Made by a program: the position numbers and the translations under genes. The notes below the pieces were generated by a model. It had not been told where the DNA came from and did not search any database. It was given only the letters and a program-made list of their open reading frames with translations. A stretch of DNA of 64,000 nt from Cinnamomum chago (Eukaryota; Streptophyta; Magnoliopsida; Laurales; Lauraceae), in contig CP142453.1 of assembly GCA_038049695.1 (NCBI GenBank), positions 17,302,001 through 17,366,000 on the forward strand, read 5' to 3'. Below are positions 38,601 through 49,822 of the stretch, piece by piece (position 1 is the stretch's first letter; each line of letters begins with the position of its first letter).

Positions 38601-41600
38601 AGGTTTGGAAATAGATGATGGTCTATCCCTGACAGGGTTTGAAAACTCGCCCTCATCCGGGTATACCTGGTTGGCTCAACTCATACTTGGCCATGAGGAC
38701 CCAACTCAGGCAAGTCTCCATCCTCTTCTTCTTCTTCTTCCACAACAATGTCCATGAAAACCCCCAACTCGGCTGTTATTCATCTTCTTCCAAGTTTCTT
38801 TCAAAACCCCAAATCTCACCTATCAAAACCCCCACAACCACAACCACCAAAACCCCAATGCACACCAATCAAAAGTCCAAAACCCTAATCCCCTCCTTCA
38901 ATCCACCCGAACTCAAAACCCTACACCCTAATATTACCCACAACCTATTCTTGCAATTAACCATTCCTCCTTCAACCCATTCTTGCAGCTCACACATATC
39001 TCCTTCAACCCAACCCTCCTCCAACCATTCCACAACTAAAAGAGCCTGCATGGGGCAATTGGACTAGTCAAAAGGTCAAAGAACCTAAAGAAGTCATACC
39101 GGACCTGATGGGCCAGCACATTACCATAACATGCAGTGGACCCGAATCAGTAAGACCAACCAATTGTGTTCAAGCCTAGTGGGCCCATGGCCTGCATCCG
39201 ACCCTCTTTCTCTTTCTTATTTATTTTTTAAATTCTTCACCTTCCTATTTTTCTGTTTCTATTATCATATCCTTTCTAAATTCCTACCTTCCTAATTCTT
39301 TCTTTCCATTCTCCGTTCATTCTAAATTCCACAATTCCTAGTTTCCTTTCTTTCTAAAAATCTCCGCTTTCTAAATTCCCCAATTCCTATTTTCCCTCCT
39401 TTTAAAATTTCTTTCTTGTAGAGATTCCATCCAACTCACTCTCTCAGAGAAATAGTTTCCTTCTCCATAACCATTTATTTATTTTCTTGTGGGGAGAGTC
39501 CTTTCCAATTAATAGTACCTTTTATGCACTTACCAATTTTATTTATGGCTAGGGTTAGAGATTTAATGAATAGTTGGCTTGCATTAAAAGTCTAGCATTA
39601 CATATGCCTATACAAGGATTGAAGATGGTCGCTTTTGTAATTGAATCATTAATGCATAATAGAATTGGACTTTCCTGCTAAGGTTGATTGCTAGTCAAAT
39701 TTACTTCTTCAAGTTGAGTCTTTTTAATCCCTGCTAAGGTTGGTTACAAGTAGTTTCAGGTTGATTTTCCTTAGTTGATGTGGAGATTGTTTAAAAAACA
39801 TGAGCTATGGAATGGCCTCTTCAGTGTGGGACTGTGGGTCCAATGATTTTGACCTGGCTGGCTCACATGTGGGACCCAGTGGTGCCACGTGTGGTCCACT
39901 AGAGCCACCATGGACCCAACCAAACATGATAATGGATGGATTTTTCCTTTTGTTCTCAAAAACTTGGGCAAATTATCTCAGCTATTATAGTGGCACAATC
40001 CTTATGCCTGTGGTTGCATCTCTTTTGAAGAAAGATTTTTGAGTTAAATGGAAATTAGTAGAGCAAAGACAAGCGCTGATTTTAGTAGTTCTGAGAGTGT
40101 AGAGAAGGATCTGGTGAAGCTTGAAAACCACTTAGTACCAGTGTGATAGGGGAGCAAATACGGAACAAAATGGATAATTTATTAAAGATCTTAAATATGA
40201 TTAGTTTTGGGGGGGGGGGGGGGGGGGGGGGGGGCGGCAAAGTGGAGACAAGCATGTGCTAGGATGAATGTGAGTAACAAAAAAAGATGGTAGAAAAAAG
40301 TCCATGAGTGGCTTTGTGGAATAGAAATCAGTTAATGTCATCCAAGATGGTTTAGACATGTGCTTAGAAGACTGAAAACTGTCCTTATAAGAACCGAAGT
40401 GTGGAAGGTGCAAGGAGCTAGAATGGGAGGCCGACAGAGACTTGGAATGGTTGGAACTTTGAAGTGACATGTTTGGTTCTGGAGGGATGGTTTAAGGCTT
40501 CTATGATGATGACGATGACGACTTGTGTATGTAATGACTTATCAAAATTACTACTACCACATTTTTGGATCTCATAAAATTCATTCTAAGTGGTTAATGG
40601 CTTTTTACATAATTAAAATAGAAACTGATATCGTATCTCGAGTTGATTTGTTAAACATCTATGTGAATGCAGGTGTCTCGACCAAGTTCCGTTCCTCCTA
40701 ATACAAGGGATACACTGTATCATGGATTGTCAACTGGTGTTAAGGCAGCTCTACGATCTAATTTGCAAATGTTAGACTCCAAGGAAGAGGTGTGTCTGAT
40801 CAAGAAATAATTCTTTTTCTTTTTCCTTTTTTGAGGTCGTCCTTTACAACTGTGTCCATGTACATGCACCAATACTTAATTTTTTGCCTTACAATATCAG
40901 TAGCTTAAATTGGTATGCTATTTACATTAAATGCTCTTTCCGATTTGGCCGATCATATTAACATTCAGAATTCTGGTTAAATTCCACTCCAATTCCTTCA
41001 GTTGAACACTGTGAAATTGAACATGACATATAAATACGTTCACAAAGTATCGTTGGTCTTTTGAGAACCATCACACCAAATGAAGCTATTACATAACCTC
41101 ACATCGTACACAAGTATGTATCCATAAGATGAAACAATTTTCTTTTTCCTCGGAGAGTAAATAATATGATTTGTATTATTACATGCACTACTACTTCAAT
41201 TTGGAATTTCATATTATTACATGAATGCCATTTTGAAGTAGTAGTGCATGCAATAATTGCAATTTGCAAAGGGTACGTTTGCTCTTTTGCATGCTACTTT
41301 TGTATCCCAGTTAGTTCACACGGTATACCCTATTCTAGTGTCTCCTAAACATTGATTTATGTTTATAGATCCCATAATTATGAAGGTACTGCTTTTATTT
41401 GAATGTACCATAAATTATTGTATTATTCCATTAGTTCTAAACGAACATGGAACTAACGAAATGAATCATCATCGTCGTCGTCATCATCATCAATAAAGCC
41501 TTGTCCCAACTATGTTGAGGTCGGTTACATGAATTTTGTTTCTCCATTCCATTCTATTCTCAACCAAATAATCAGGTAGGTTGCACATCTTCTAATGTAT

Positions 41601-43340
41601 TGTTACTACCTCCATCTACATCTCTTTGGCCTACTCGTTCCCCTTGGTGGGCAATCAACTTGCATAGAAAAATTGTTCCTCACTGGCGCCATTGCTGGCT
41701 TGCATTGGAAATGTCCAAACCATGTCAAACGCGATTCTCTTATTTATCACCTATCGATGCTACCCCTAAATACCGCCGAAAATGCTCATTTCCAATTCTG
41801 CCTTTCCTAGTTTTACCGCACATCTACCTCGACATTCTCATCTACGCTACACTAAACCAAAGAAATGAATATCATGGAAAATTGTTTATTTCTGCACTTA
41901 AGCGGAATTCTATTCTCTTAACATCCTCAGTCAATCCATGAGGATCATTCACCATTAAATGGATTAGTTTTTTTACTAAATGGAGTTAATGGGAAGGCAA
42001 TATATTTAGGTTGTTTGATTTTATCATCTTAACCATTTCCCTTGTTGTTTGTCTGCAGCTTACTATTGCTGAGATTAAAGATGAGATGGAAAAAACACTT
42101 CGGTGGCTTGTTCCTGTAGCTACAAATACAACCAAGTAGGTTCGAGTATACTTTTGGGGCCATTTGTCAGATTTATACTGAATTCCTGGGAGTTCATAGG
42201 AAAGGAGTTTTAAAGAAAGGGGTGTCAAAGGGATGAGGAGCGAATGGTCAACTGGGGAAATATAGAGGGGACCATCAATTTCTGACTTTGGAGGATTTGA
42301 TTTACTCGGGTAAATTATTGCATGTCCTCTCAGAGGGGATATTTTGATGATCCCATTTACATCTTCCAATCCTTGTCTTCAGAGGGGGATATTTTAATGG
42401 TCCCTTGAACATCTCCTCCTTTAATCCTCGTTTCTTAATGCCATTTAATAGAAGCAGATTGTGGACAAAATCCTAGGGGATTCAATAAGTGTTAGGTAAA
42501 CGAGCCCTTTTAAGTTTTAATAGTCATAACCTCTAGATAACATGATTGCTTAGCCTTGTGCTGCTGAAAAGTTCTATAGATCTGTTGTCTCTTCGAGTTT
42601 CTACTTGTGTACTTACTTTTCTTTTTCTGACTTCCATTTTTCTTTCTTTATTCTTTGGGAATTTAAATCAGAGCACATCAAGGCTTTGGATGGGTCGGAG
42701 AGTGGGCAAACACTGGGTCAGTGGAGTCCTCCCATATAGTGCTTTTGTTCTTTTATTTTGTGTTTTACCATTGCGTTCATTATATTTTGCATGAAATGTG
42801 TATTATTTCCACCATGCATTGTCTGAGATTACAATTTAAGCAAAGGTACTTCTTCACAGAAATGATTTTCACAAGAAGATGGCCACACAGAACAACCTGA
42901 TCCGCCTCCAAACGCTCCATCACGCAGACAAGGAGATAACAGACAAATACATACTTGAATTGGTGACATGGCTTCACCGTCTAGTCAGCCAAGTAAAATA
43001 CAGAGATCATGGGCTCAAGTCTATTGTGCCGGTCCGCTCCCCAACCCGGAAGGGCTTCTCATTGTCACTCCTAACATCTGAAGATCCATCACAAGTGCAT
43101 GATGGTAAAACCAATAATAGGGTTCAACTCTCTCAAGAAGACGTAGAGATGTTGAAAGAGGTCATGTACAAAAGGTTGGTGCCAGGGATAAGCAAAAGCC
43201 AGGAGTTTGGTAGCAGAAAGAAGAAGAGAGGCAGCAGAGATTGGGGGTCGTGCAGGAGTAGTGGAAATTCTCCAACAAGGCAGCTAGATTTGGGAAGAAC
43301 TAATGTATTGGATGTAATGGATGGATTGAGTACACATTAG
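26859..43340 (+). CDS. PSI (PSK-SIMULATOR) family protein, DUF3475/DUF668
   Basis: Twelve exons: 26859-27101, 28982-29307, 29416-29508, 29636-29726, 32333-32426, 33498-33595, 34625-34694, 36333-36436, 40673-40789, 42059-42135, 42672-42716, 42860-43340. All junctions are GT-AG and phases agree, giving 612 residues, near the length of Arabidopsis PSI proteins. In Arabidopsis these promote growth and are linked to phytosulfokine signalling. MGTICSKG suggests N-myristoylation at Gly2 and a Cys5 acylation site, hence membrane association. NKICILAFEVANTIAKGANL (129-148) opens DUF3475; a charged coiled-coil-like stretch follows (about 250-335); TGVKAALRSNLQMLDSKEE and LRWLVPVATNTTK (about 390-475) mark DUF668; a Lys/Arg/Ser-rich tail ends the protein. 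The leader is CT-rich with no clear TATA box. Introns reach 4.2 kb and hold a SINE, foldback elements and LINE pieces. Which PSI paralogue it matches is not resolved. Confidence 0.93.
30975..30988. repeat. short (GT)n tract
   Basis: A GT dinucleotide array of about eight units in PSI intron 4. This 2.6-kb intron otherwise shows no gene. Confidence 0.5.
33766..33933. mobile_element. foldback MITE rich in GACTCGG, ATTTGCA target duplication
   Basis: The interior repeats 'gactcgg' and its complement. The ends GGGTTAAAAATCGACTCGG and GAGTCGGGTCCAAGTCTGGT plus 'ttttttaaacc' are imperfect inverted repeats. atttgca flanks both sides (33759-33765 and 33934-33940). It lies in PSI intron 6, about 170 bp past exon 6. 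Confidence 0.7.
34288..34468 (+). mobile_element. tRNA-derived SINE with 16-bp target duplication
   Basis: The head has A box TAGCTCAGTTGA and B box GGTTCGAAAA, followed by 'ctgggactacaagggagttt', 'gattagtccagcccaaaggg' and an A-rich tail with AAAT units. The 16-bp flanks aataatatagatgtat at 34272-34287 and 34469-34484 are identical. It is in PSI intron 6. The intact duplication suggests a recent insertion, so this copy is a good family reference. Confidence 0.92.
35142..35771. mobile_element. foldback element built of GTGTCC words, 8-bp target duplication
   Basis: The ends CTAGGAAGCACGGACAC and GTCCGTACTTCTTAG are inverted repeats. Inside, many copies of 'gacacg', 'cggacacg' and 'gtgtccgtgtc' face each other, so much of the 630 bp could fold. 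gttctaca occurs at 35134-35141 and 35772-35779. It contains an (ATT)n run at about 35,644-35,669 and no transposase. It sits in PSI intron 7. The duplication size fits hAT or Mutator-like origin. Confidence 0.85.
37097..37467. mobile_element. GC-rich MITE with GGG.TGTTCATGG ends
   Basis: The left end AGGGATGTTCATGGGC and right end GGTCCATGAGCACCCT are imperfect inverted repeats. The interior is dense in 'ggcccag' and 'gggcctg' words. A relative with similar ends is at 56791-57088. It lies in PSI intron 8. No target duplication was found. Confidence 0.55.
37685..38005 (-). mobile_element. truncated RTE-type LINE, 3' end
   Basis: On the minus strand it ends GGGACAAGGCTTTGATGATG, the tail I associate with plant RTE-type LINEs. 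Before the tail it encodes RGRGRPKRTWTEVV and RSEWRNKIHVA, resembling the C-terminal end of RTE reverse transcriptases. The rest of the element is missing, as in 5'-truncated insertions. Confidence 0.7.
38006..40200. other. mid-part of PSI intron 8, no gene
   Basis: This holds a C/A-rich stretch (38,750-39,060) with words like 'caaaaccctaa' that gives a low-complexity 142-codon frame, and several T/C-rich tracts. I recognise no protein or named element. Confidence 0.4.
40209..40234. repeat. poly-G run of 26
   Basis: An uninterrupted G26 tract on the + strand inside PSI intron 8. It is a potential G-quadruplex and a risk for assembly error. Confidence 0.9.
40336..40530 (+). mobile_element. 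degraded RTE-type LINE tail
   Basis: This resembles the RTE reverse-transcriptase end, with 'atggtttagacatgtgctta' and a GRQRLG-like remnant of the GRGRPK motif, finishing in 'aaggcttctatgatgatgac'. It is more diverged than the copy at 37,685. Confidence 0.5.
41463..41940 (-). mobile_element. RTE-type LINE fragment, minus strand
   Basis: It starts on the + strand with (ATC)n then 'aaagccttgtcccaactatg', the reverse of the LINE tail. It parallels the copy at 37,685 through 'ttggcctac' and 'ccccttggtgggc', then runs further into older LINE sequence. It lies in PSI intron 9. Confidence 0.65.
42156..42507. mobile_element. possible Harbinger-like MITE in PSI intron 10
   Basis: The ends GGGGCCATTTGTCAG and AGGTAAACGAGCCC are loosely inverted repeats, and both sides are flanked by T runs that would supply a 3-bp duplication. 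The interior has paired 'ggggatattttgatgatccc'-like words. Support is modest. Confidence 0.35.
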
Positions 43341-43525
43341 ATTAATACTGCTAGTCTCGTGATGCTGTATTTTCTTAATTTATCATTGTTATTGTTTTTT
43401 GTATTGCATATGTGTTCAGGGTGAGTGTGTGTAAAGTGAACTGCTATGATTTTTGTACCATATCCTGTGACTTTATTAATGAGGCTATTGAAAATGGTAG
43501 AAATTCAGGAACAGAAATAAACTGG
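43341..43525 (+). other. PSI 3' untranslated region, duplicated at 58.03-58.44 kb
   Basis: The sequence after the PSI stop contains 'ctgtattttctt', 'tgactttattaatga' and 'gctattgaaaatggta', and a poly(A)-type AATAAA at 43516-43521. The same words recur in order at about 58,045-58,437, so this is the left limit of the tandem duplication that I can see. Confidence 0.65.
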
Positions 43526-44598
43526 TATTGAGGCTGATGAGTAAACATGTTAAGACTAGAAAAGGTTTATGATGGCATATGTACTATCAGATTACTTGTA
43601 TTTATTAGTTGATTGCTTGTCTGCAGCTCATAGGAGCCATCTAATCAAGATCACATGGTAGTGGTGCAACTTGGGCTAGGTCAAACCCAATGGCTGGCCC
43701 GAATAAACGTACAATTGGGTTTGGGCTTGTTTGTGTTTGGGGTGGCTTGGACTTTTAAAGCTCAAGTTTGAGTTCAGGCCTTGGATACCCAAAATTTGGC
43801 CTTGGCCTTAGGGTACACCTGAGTAAAGATGTGCTTGCATGGATATTTGTTTTGGGAGTTGGGATCCCAATTGCCATGTATATATCTGCATTATACCGGT
43901 ATATATGGAGTATATATATTATTGTGTTTAAATCTTGATCCTAGCTTGAGCTGCTTTGAATCTTGTTACAATTTTGAGTTTGCCTTAAGCTCAGGCCTGG
44001 CAATTTGGGTTTACCACAGGGCGGCCTTTTCGCAATCCGACCAAACCCAACCTTCTACTCAACCCTCTTTCTCTTCCCTCCCATTGCAACCCTATCTTCC
44101 CCATTTTGATTGTTCGCATTTGTTTCTTCTTCTTGATTCATTTCAATCCAAAAGTGCATGTAGGTACACTCACATACTTCTATTTTCCAAGAAGGTTTTT
44201 ACAGTTTTCGTTTTATTTTATATTTCCATTGGTGATTGTATTTTCTTTTTGAAATCACTATCTTCAACTGTCCAAATAGAAATGAGGGAACTTCACCTTC
44301 TTTTATGTATTTGTTGGTCTCAGGCTAAAGTGATTAGATATCTAACTAGGATTTGGTTAGGGTGGCCTTTGGTGTTCTATTATTTCCAAAATAGGGATTA
44401 TTTTAGACAGAGGTAGGCGTGCTCTGTAGGAGGTGAATAGAACAGAGAAAGATGAATGATGATTCTGAAGTGAAAGACATGGACGCTCAATTGATTTCTT
44501 AAGCTATGTTGGAGGCACTGTATTGGCAATGTAGTTTCACCACTTGATTTCTCGAACATTCGGAGGCACGGTGTTGCAATGTATTTTAAATGAGTGCT
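43526..44598. other. spacer between PSI and the amidase copy A leader
   Basis: No gene is seen. A repeat with 'ttgggcttg' and 'tggcccg' words lies at about 43,660-43,830. A long open frame at 43,829-44,416 has no recognisable domain. Confidence 0.4.
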
Positions 44599-44599
44599 G

Positions 44600-45328
44600 C
44601 TACCTACACACTACAAAAAGCTTTCCACACACTGCAATTTTTTTTTAAATAATTAAAAATAATTTTTTTTGTAAACTACCCCTATCCCTCTCCCCTCTCT
44701 CTTCTCCGGTAACCCCGCCAGCCGTTGCCCTACGTTGACCCATCTACCTCTCTTCCTCTCCTGCTCTAGCATCCCCCACCCGCCCTCATCCCCAGCCCTA
44801 CCCCCACCATCCTTTCATTGTTGCCAAAGCGTAGGAGAAAAGGGGAGGGAGAGGGAGAGGGAGAGCGAGAGCGACGGGAGGGGAGGGAAGGAGGGAGAGA
44901 GGGAAACTGGGCGGGGGAAGGGGAGAGGGAGAAAGAGGGAGAGGGATGGCGGGCGAGAGGGAGAAGGAGGAGGGATTTCGGGTGAGGGCCGATGATGAGC
45001 TAGGAGAGGGGGGGAGCGGGGGAGAAAGGGAGAGGGGCAGGGTTGCCGGAAAGGGAGGAGAGGGCGGGCGGTAGGTAGCCGTCGGTGGCGAGGGAGATAG
45101 GGAGAGGAAGAAGGAGAACGGGAGGGATCGGCGTCGGGGGGGACTGTAGGTGGTGGTGGATAGAAATAAGGAGAGGAAGAAGGAGAGCGAGAGGGACGCC
45201 GAGGTTGGCGGAGGTGGCCTGAGGAGCAGGGAGACGGAGAGAGAGGAATAGGTGTAGTTTAGAATTTTTTTATTTTTAATTAGAAAAAAAGTCAGGGTGT
45301 GGAAAAGCTTTTTGTAGTGTGTAGGTAG
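44600..45328. mobile_element. MITE with polypurine core
   Basis: The ends CTACCTACACACTACAAAAA and TTTTTGTAGTGTGTAGGTAG are exact inverted repeats, and the arms extend to about 31 bp with one indel. The core (about 44,830-45,245) is a 400-bp purine-rich run of GGGAGA-type words on the + strand, preceded by a pyrimidine-rich stretch. It has no transposase frame and no clear target duplication. It is absent from the matching place in copy 2. Confidence 0.75.
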
Positions 45329-45735
45329 AATAAAACTAGAGTCAAACGCCAGAGACAAGCGACAGACAAACGCTAACTGATGATATGTGATTTTTGTTGT
45401 CCTTTTGTGTACTGCACGATATCTTTGAGTTGAAGAACGAAAAAATGTATTTAAAACTGAAGACAATAAATTTGAAACGTTTAACTTATCATGCCATACC
45501 AGTTAGCATTTGTCCCCCACTTATGTCTCTCTCCCTAGCATTGCTGGTGTAGGTGTCATGGTAGCATCACTCTTTTAAAAAGTCAATCCGAAGACACCGT
45601 AGGCACCGCAGGATCTCTGCGTTTCTAGAAAAGGCCAGTTTTTGTTTTTGCAAATTTCAATAAAGCCCCATTTTTATTCAACATTTTTTGTTTTGGTAGA
45701 AGAACCTTTTCCGTCCACACACTGGCGTTTATACT

Positions 45736-45853
45736 TCCAGCGAAACGAACGACACGACACGACACGGCAGACAGCTCACACAGACACACTCTCTCTCTCA
45801 TTTCCAGTTTGATTCGTTCGTCTTCTGGGGGCTGTTTGATACTTTCAACATCG
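45736..45853 (+). other. probable 5' non-coding exon of amidase copy A
   Basis: This block matches 58,815-58,921 upstream of copy B, including 'cgaaacga.cgacacgaca' and 'ctttcaac', and ends at a donor-like TCG|GTAAGAT. It has no ATG. In copy A the place of the TATA box reads tctagaaaagg, and about 60 bp are inserted near 45,680-45,735 relative to copy B. Confidence 0.45.
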
Positions 45854-47499
45854 GTAAGATTCTCATTCTCATTGTAGCGCACATGATGCTTCCTGCACTG
45901 GAGGTGTTTGATGAAACTCCTGAAAGTAGCCTTCCCTCTACTTTTACCCCTCTTTTCCATTTTTATAGAGCAGCCCATCTATGATCAGTCTATCACTTCA
46001 TACTCGCCTACCCCCACGAAGCAACTCTATACTCACAATCCGGCACTGATCCAACTATTTTCCACCATTGGATTATGCATTTCTGCTTTGAAAACGCCAT
46101 TAAAACTTTGGGGCTTCAAAATCAAGGGCTATAATTGTCAAGCCAGACTGGGATTCAATGTTACCCCTGATCTATACTATGAAATTCTGTTCTTAGGCCC
46201 TATCCTCTGCCATTGCCATTCATGAGAGTTGAGACCCAAGTAAAATGCCTGCATTTTTCTTCCCTCCCCTCAAAAAAAAAAAAAAAAAAAAAAATCCCAT
46301 TCTGGGAAGCCCACCTTGATGCTTGACAGCAAAGAGGAAGTGGGTGGATAGATTTTGATGTGGATTAACAATGGTCCAAATATCATTCTAATCAAATAAT
46401 TGTATAACTTAACTTCAAGATCTTAAAGCTTAATGGCTTTCTATAGTGCAGATTTTTTGGATTAGATTTGATGGATAAATGGTTGGATCAATGATCACTG
46501 CTAATTCAGGGGTGGGGGGTATGTATGTTTAAAAGGATTGGATTTATCATATGTTTGCTCTCATATGAAAAGTGAAAACATAAAGAGGCCTTAAGTGGGC
46601 TCTTTTTTTTTTTTTTTTTCTGAGAAAACGCCTTGGCCCTCTAACTGGCAATTCTATCGAAGAATCATGGCAAAAATTGTTTTACAAATTTCTGTTAGTT
46701 TAGCCCTATAAATCCATCAGTGGAACCACCTAAGAAATTCAAGCTGCTCAAAAGTACTCTGCAGCCTTCAGTATTAACTCTAGTCTCTAGTGCATATTTA
46801 ACTCCATTGTAGTTGGACCCACCTTAAGATTGACCACTTGTAAAACTTGTTGTTTTTACTTCCTAGCCTTTTATTTTTATGTGTGTTGGATCTGTCCAAT
46901 AGTGGTCCTAAATCGATTTTGCCCATAGTTAATATAAGGAAGGACAACTGGTTAGAGCAGTTTGAATTTTAGATGTGGGTCCATGGATTTATAGTGTGGA
47001 CTCAGACAAATTAGGTCGTCTAACTCCAACTCTGACTTAGACGAATGGAAAAGCGAATGAATGAGCCTATCTCATCGAATTTCAAATTAAGTTTAGTCTC
47101 ACATTAAGAATTGCGAGCTCTCATATTAATTGGTTGAACTGCTAACTCCATAACCTCTGGTCTCAATATATTAGTAGCTATGCATTTTTTAATTTTAACT
47201 TTTTTTTTAATGTTGCCTCTCAAATTGTGCATGTGGTTGTGTTTTTGCCGAGTGCCTGGTAATTGGTCCTGTTTAAGGAGATCGACCACGTGGGTCATGC
47301 CTCTTGATCCTAAATCCTCAACGTTTAATAGCTCTACATTGTTGGATTTTTTCTGAATATATTTAGCAGTAAATGATGTTCAGATCAGTCCCAAATGGTT
47401 TTTAGAGTGTTTCATCTTATCACCAACTGCTTTTGGATAGAATTCTTTCCCTTTTCTTTTTTCCTCATATGGTGATAATTTTGCTTCGATTTGGCTCAG

Positions 47500-47592
47500 G
47501 ATCGATTGGAATGGAGAAAAAGAATTCATGCAGCCAACCCCAACATAGTTGGGACAAGGTTTTGAAGATGATGATGATGATGATGGTGATAA
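47500..47592 (+). mobile_element. RTE-type LINE tail inserted in copy 1 only
   Basis: It reads 'ccaacatagttgggacaagg' and then (GATGAT)n, the same tail as the copies at 37,685 and 41,463. The matching position in copy 2 (about 60,560) lacks it and runs straight from 'tgataat' into 'tctgctttgtg'. It therefore entered after the duplication or was lost from copy 2. Confidence 0.65.
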
Positions 47593-48886
47593 TTCTGCTT
47601 TGTGCACGGTCCAACATACCTATCAATAAGCACTCATTATCAGCACCAAATGACTTTTTTTTTCTTTTTTAGGGAAAACTCAGATAGAAGAATCCCATAA
47701 GTGAAGTGTGGCCCTTCTCTAGTGAACTCTCTCAGGTCTAGCCTATCAAGCATCACGTTTGGGCATCATTGTGCACACTGCAGATAGATGGGATAAGGCT
47801 ACCATAATGATGACAACAACTTGGGCCTCATTGTGTATTATGAACTTGACACAATCCTTAGCAGTAAGAAGATAGAATAAAAGAAGGACCTCATACCTAG
47901 GCACCATCTCCCTGAGTGACTCACATAGCTTTAACAGAAAGGCAAAAGAGAAAGGCAAAAGGGAAAAAAGTAGAAGATTCCCACAAAAATTGTTAGCATC
48001 AATATTATCCTCATTCCTCAAATCTTATAAAGAAATTCAAATTCAAATATTTGATGGAAAACAAAGGCCTAATCTCTCCTTAATACTATATTCCTATTTC
48101 AACTAACCAAATATAAGGAAATTGATCAATTTCAAATCTTACTTAATTTAAGTATCCAAATGAAAAGATTTTAATTTATACATAAAAAAAAGAGGAGACT
48201 TGCAAGCTTATCAAATCTTAATAGGCCTTGATCCTCTTGGTTGAAATATGGGCTAAATAGGTCCCATCTGTATGGGCTGCATTGTTCCTCTTCATTGAGG
48301 GAAATTCATCCTTAGTTTTTAAGTGACATCATCTTCCTCTCGAATTGAACACTGAAAGTTTTGTGCACAGATGACAGTTGGATCTTCGACTATTTAGCTA
48401 GATCATCCTGAAAATGCTGTTGCTAGGTTAAGTTTGCTGTTTATGCCATTGAAATCTTCACATCTAATATCTTCCTATTTCTGACTGTTGAAATCAACAG
48501 ATGAGCGCCTGCTAAACTTTCTTGTAACCATGATTTGACTGTCAAAATGGATGCTAGATTGCCAATGCCAATCGGTAATAATGAAATCAATATCTTCCAG
48601 TTCATCAACTATGCCTAAACTGATCTGAATATTGTGATACCCCATTTTTGGTGATTGATATGCTTCTACATGGTTCGCCGCCAATAGCTTGCTGGTCACT
48701 GCTTGTTTATTATATACATCAGAACTCACATTAGGATTTGCTTTTGTATTATCTTTTTCTGCAATAGGATCATCTGGCTCAAGATCAATGATCTGGGCAT
48801 CAACAGGTGGAGGATGATTAGCCAACACCTTTAAATGTGGCAACAGTTTATTAGCATGATCCTTCGCAAATCAAAGCAGTTGTGGA

Positions 48887-49255
48887 TAGGGATAGCAACT
48901 TGTTGGGTCTGGGCTGGATCCATAACTAGACCCAAATAACAGATTTCAAAGGTACCGGGTCCATATCCGGGTCCAGTATGATCTCGATCCTAGGATCCAT
49001 GCCCAAACCAATGAAAACATTAGGGTCCAATTTGGGCTCAGAGGGAGAGATAGCACATGACTGTATGAAGTGTGTGAATATGCATATCCATCTTAAATCC
49101 GGACCACCCGGATATCTTTGAGTCCAATTCAGTAAATCCCACCGCAGCCCCAAAAGTTAATTACTTAAATGGGCCCCAAAATAAGTACTAGCCTTATTTT
49201 TGTGGGTCAGGTTCTGGGTTGAGTTTGGGTCAATGGGTGCCTATTGCCACTCCTA
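48887..49255. mobile_element. TAGGGATAG-type MITE, copy 1
   Basis: The ends TAGGGATAGCAACTTG and TATTGCCACTCCTA are inverted repeats of the hAT-like TAGGGATG class. The same element sits at the matching place in copy 2 (60844-61152), so it was present before the segment duplicated. Confidence 0.65.
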
Positions 49256-49768
49256 GCAGATCCTATTGCCTCTCTTAATCGCAGATCTCTTTCAATGTCA
49301 TTTGCTTTGTAGCATAATTCTCTTTCTCACCAATGAAACGGTTGGATCTGTTAATGATCCAACCGATGACTTGATGAACAGATTCTTCTGATTGTCACAT
49401 GCTTAGAGCAGATCTTTTGTCCAACTTGGAGCTGACATTCAGTTTGTGAATAGTACTAGGAAGTGTAGTTTCATTTATAATCCTTGTGGTCAGAGCTGTC
49501 TTTGCTTCAGCAGGAGTTATAGGCTTATAGCTGCAACTAATTTTGATAGAATTGCAATGATGTGGTCATCTATCTCTTAGATATCCTTGATCCCCATTAT
49601 GTGGCTGTCTGGCCTGTGGATTGCTTAACACGATATACAATCTGTCTTGTAGTTGGTTCTTGTTTTTTGGCCTTTTCTGTTTAGTTAAACGACACCTACT
49701 AGAAAGGATTCAAGGGACATTTTTTTTACAGAACTATTTTAATTTGATTCATTGTTGGTTATCAACGG

Positions 49769-49772
<4 letters not shown>

Positions 49773-49822
<50 letters not shown>
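49773..49822. repeat. (CT)n(CA)n microsatellite
   Basis: A CT array passing into CA, at the place matching the longer array at 61,664 in copy 2. Confidence 0.9.

Noticed and set aside
38639..39067. 142-codon frame inside PSI intron 8
   Set aside because: Low-complexity Thr/Pro/Ser/Asn sequence lying within an intron of a well-supported gene.
43829..44416. 195-codon + strand frame
   Set aside because: No recognisable domain, AT-rich Phe/Leu/Ser-heavy composition, and no counterpart in the duplicated copy.
44798..45466. 222-codon minus-strand frame rich in Ser, Leu and Pro
   Set aside because: It is the reading of the polypurine tract inside a MITE; low complexity with no domain.
45908..46225. 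105-codon frame starting like a signal peptide, considered as amidase A exon 1
   Set aside because: No donor joins it in phase to the exon at 50,173, and the aligned sequence in copy 2 hits a stop after 11 codons.
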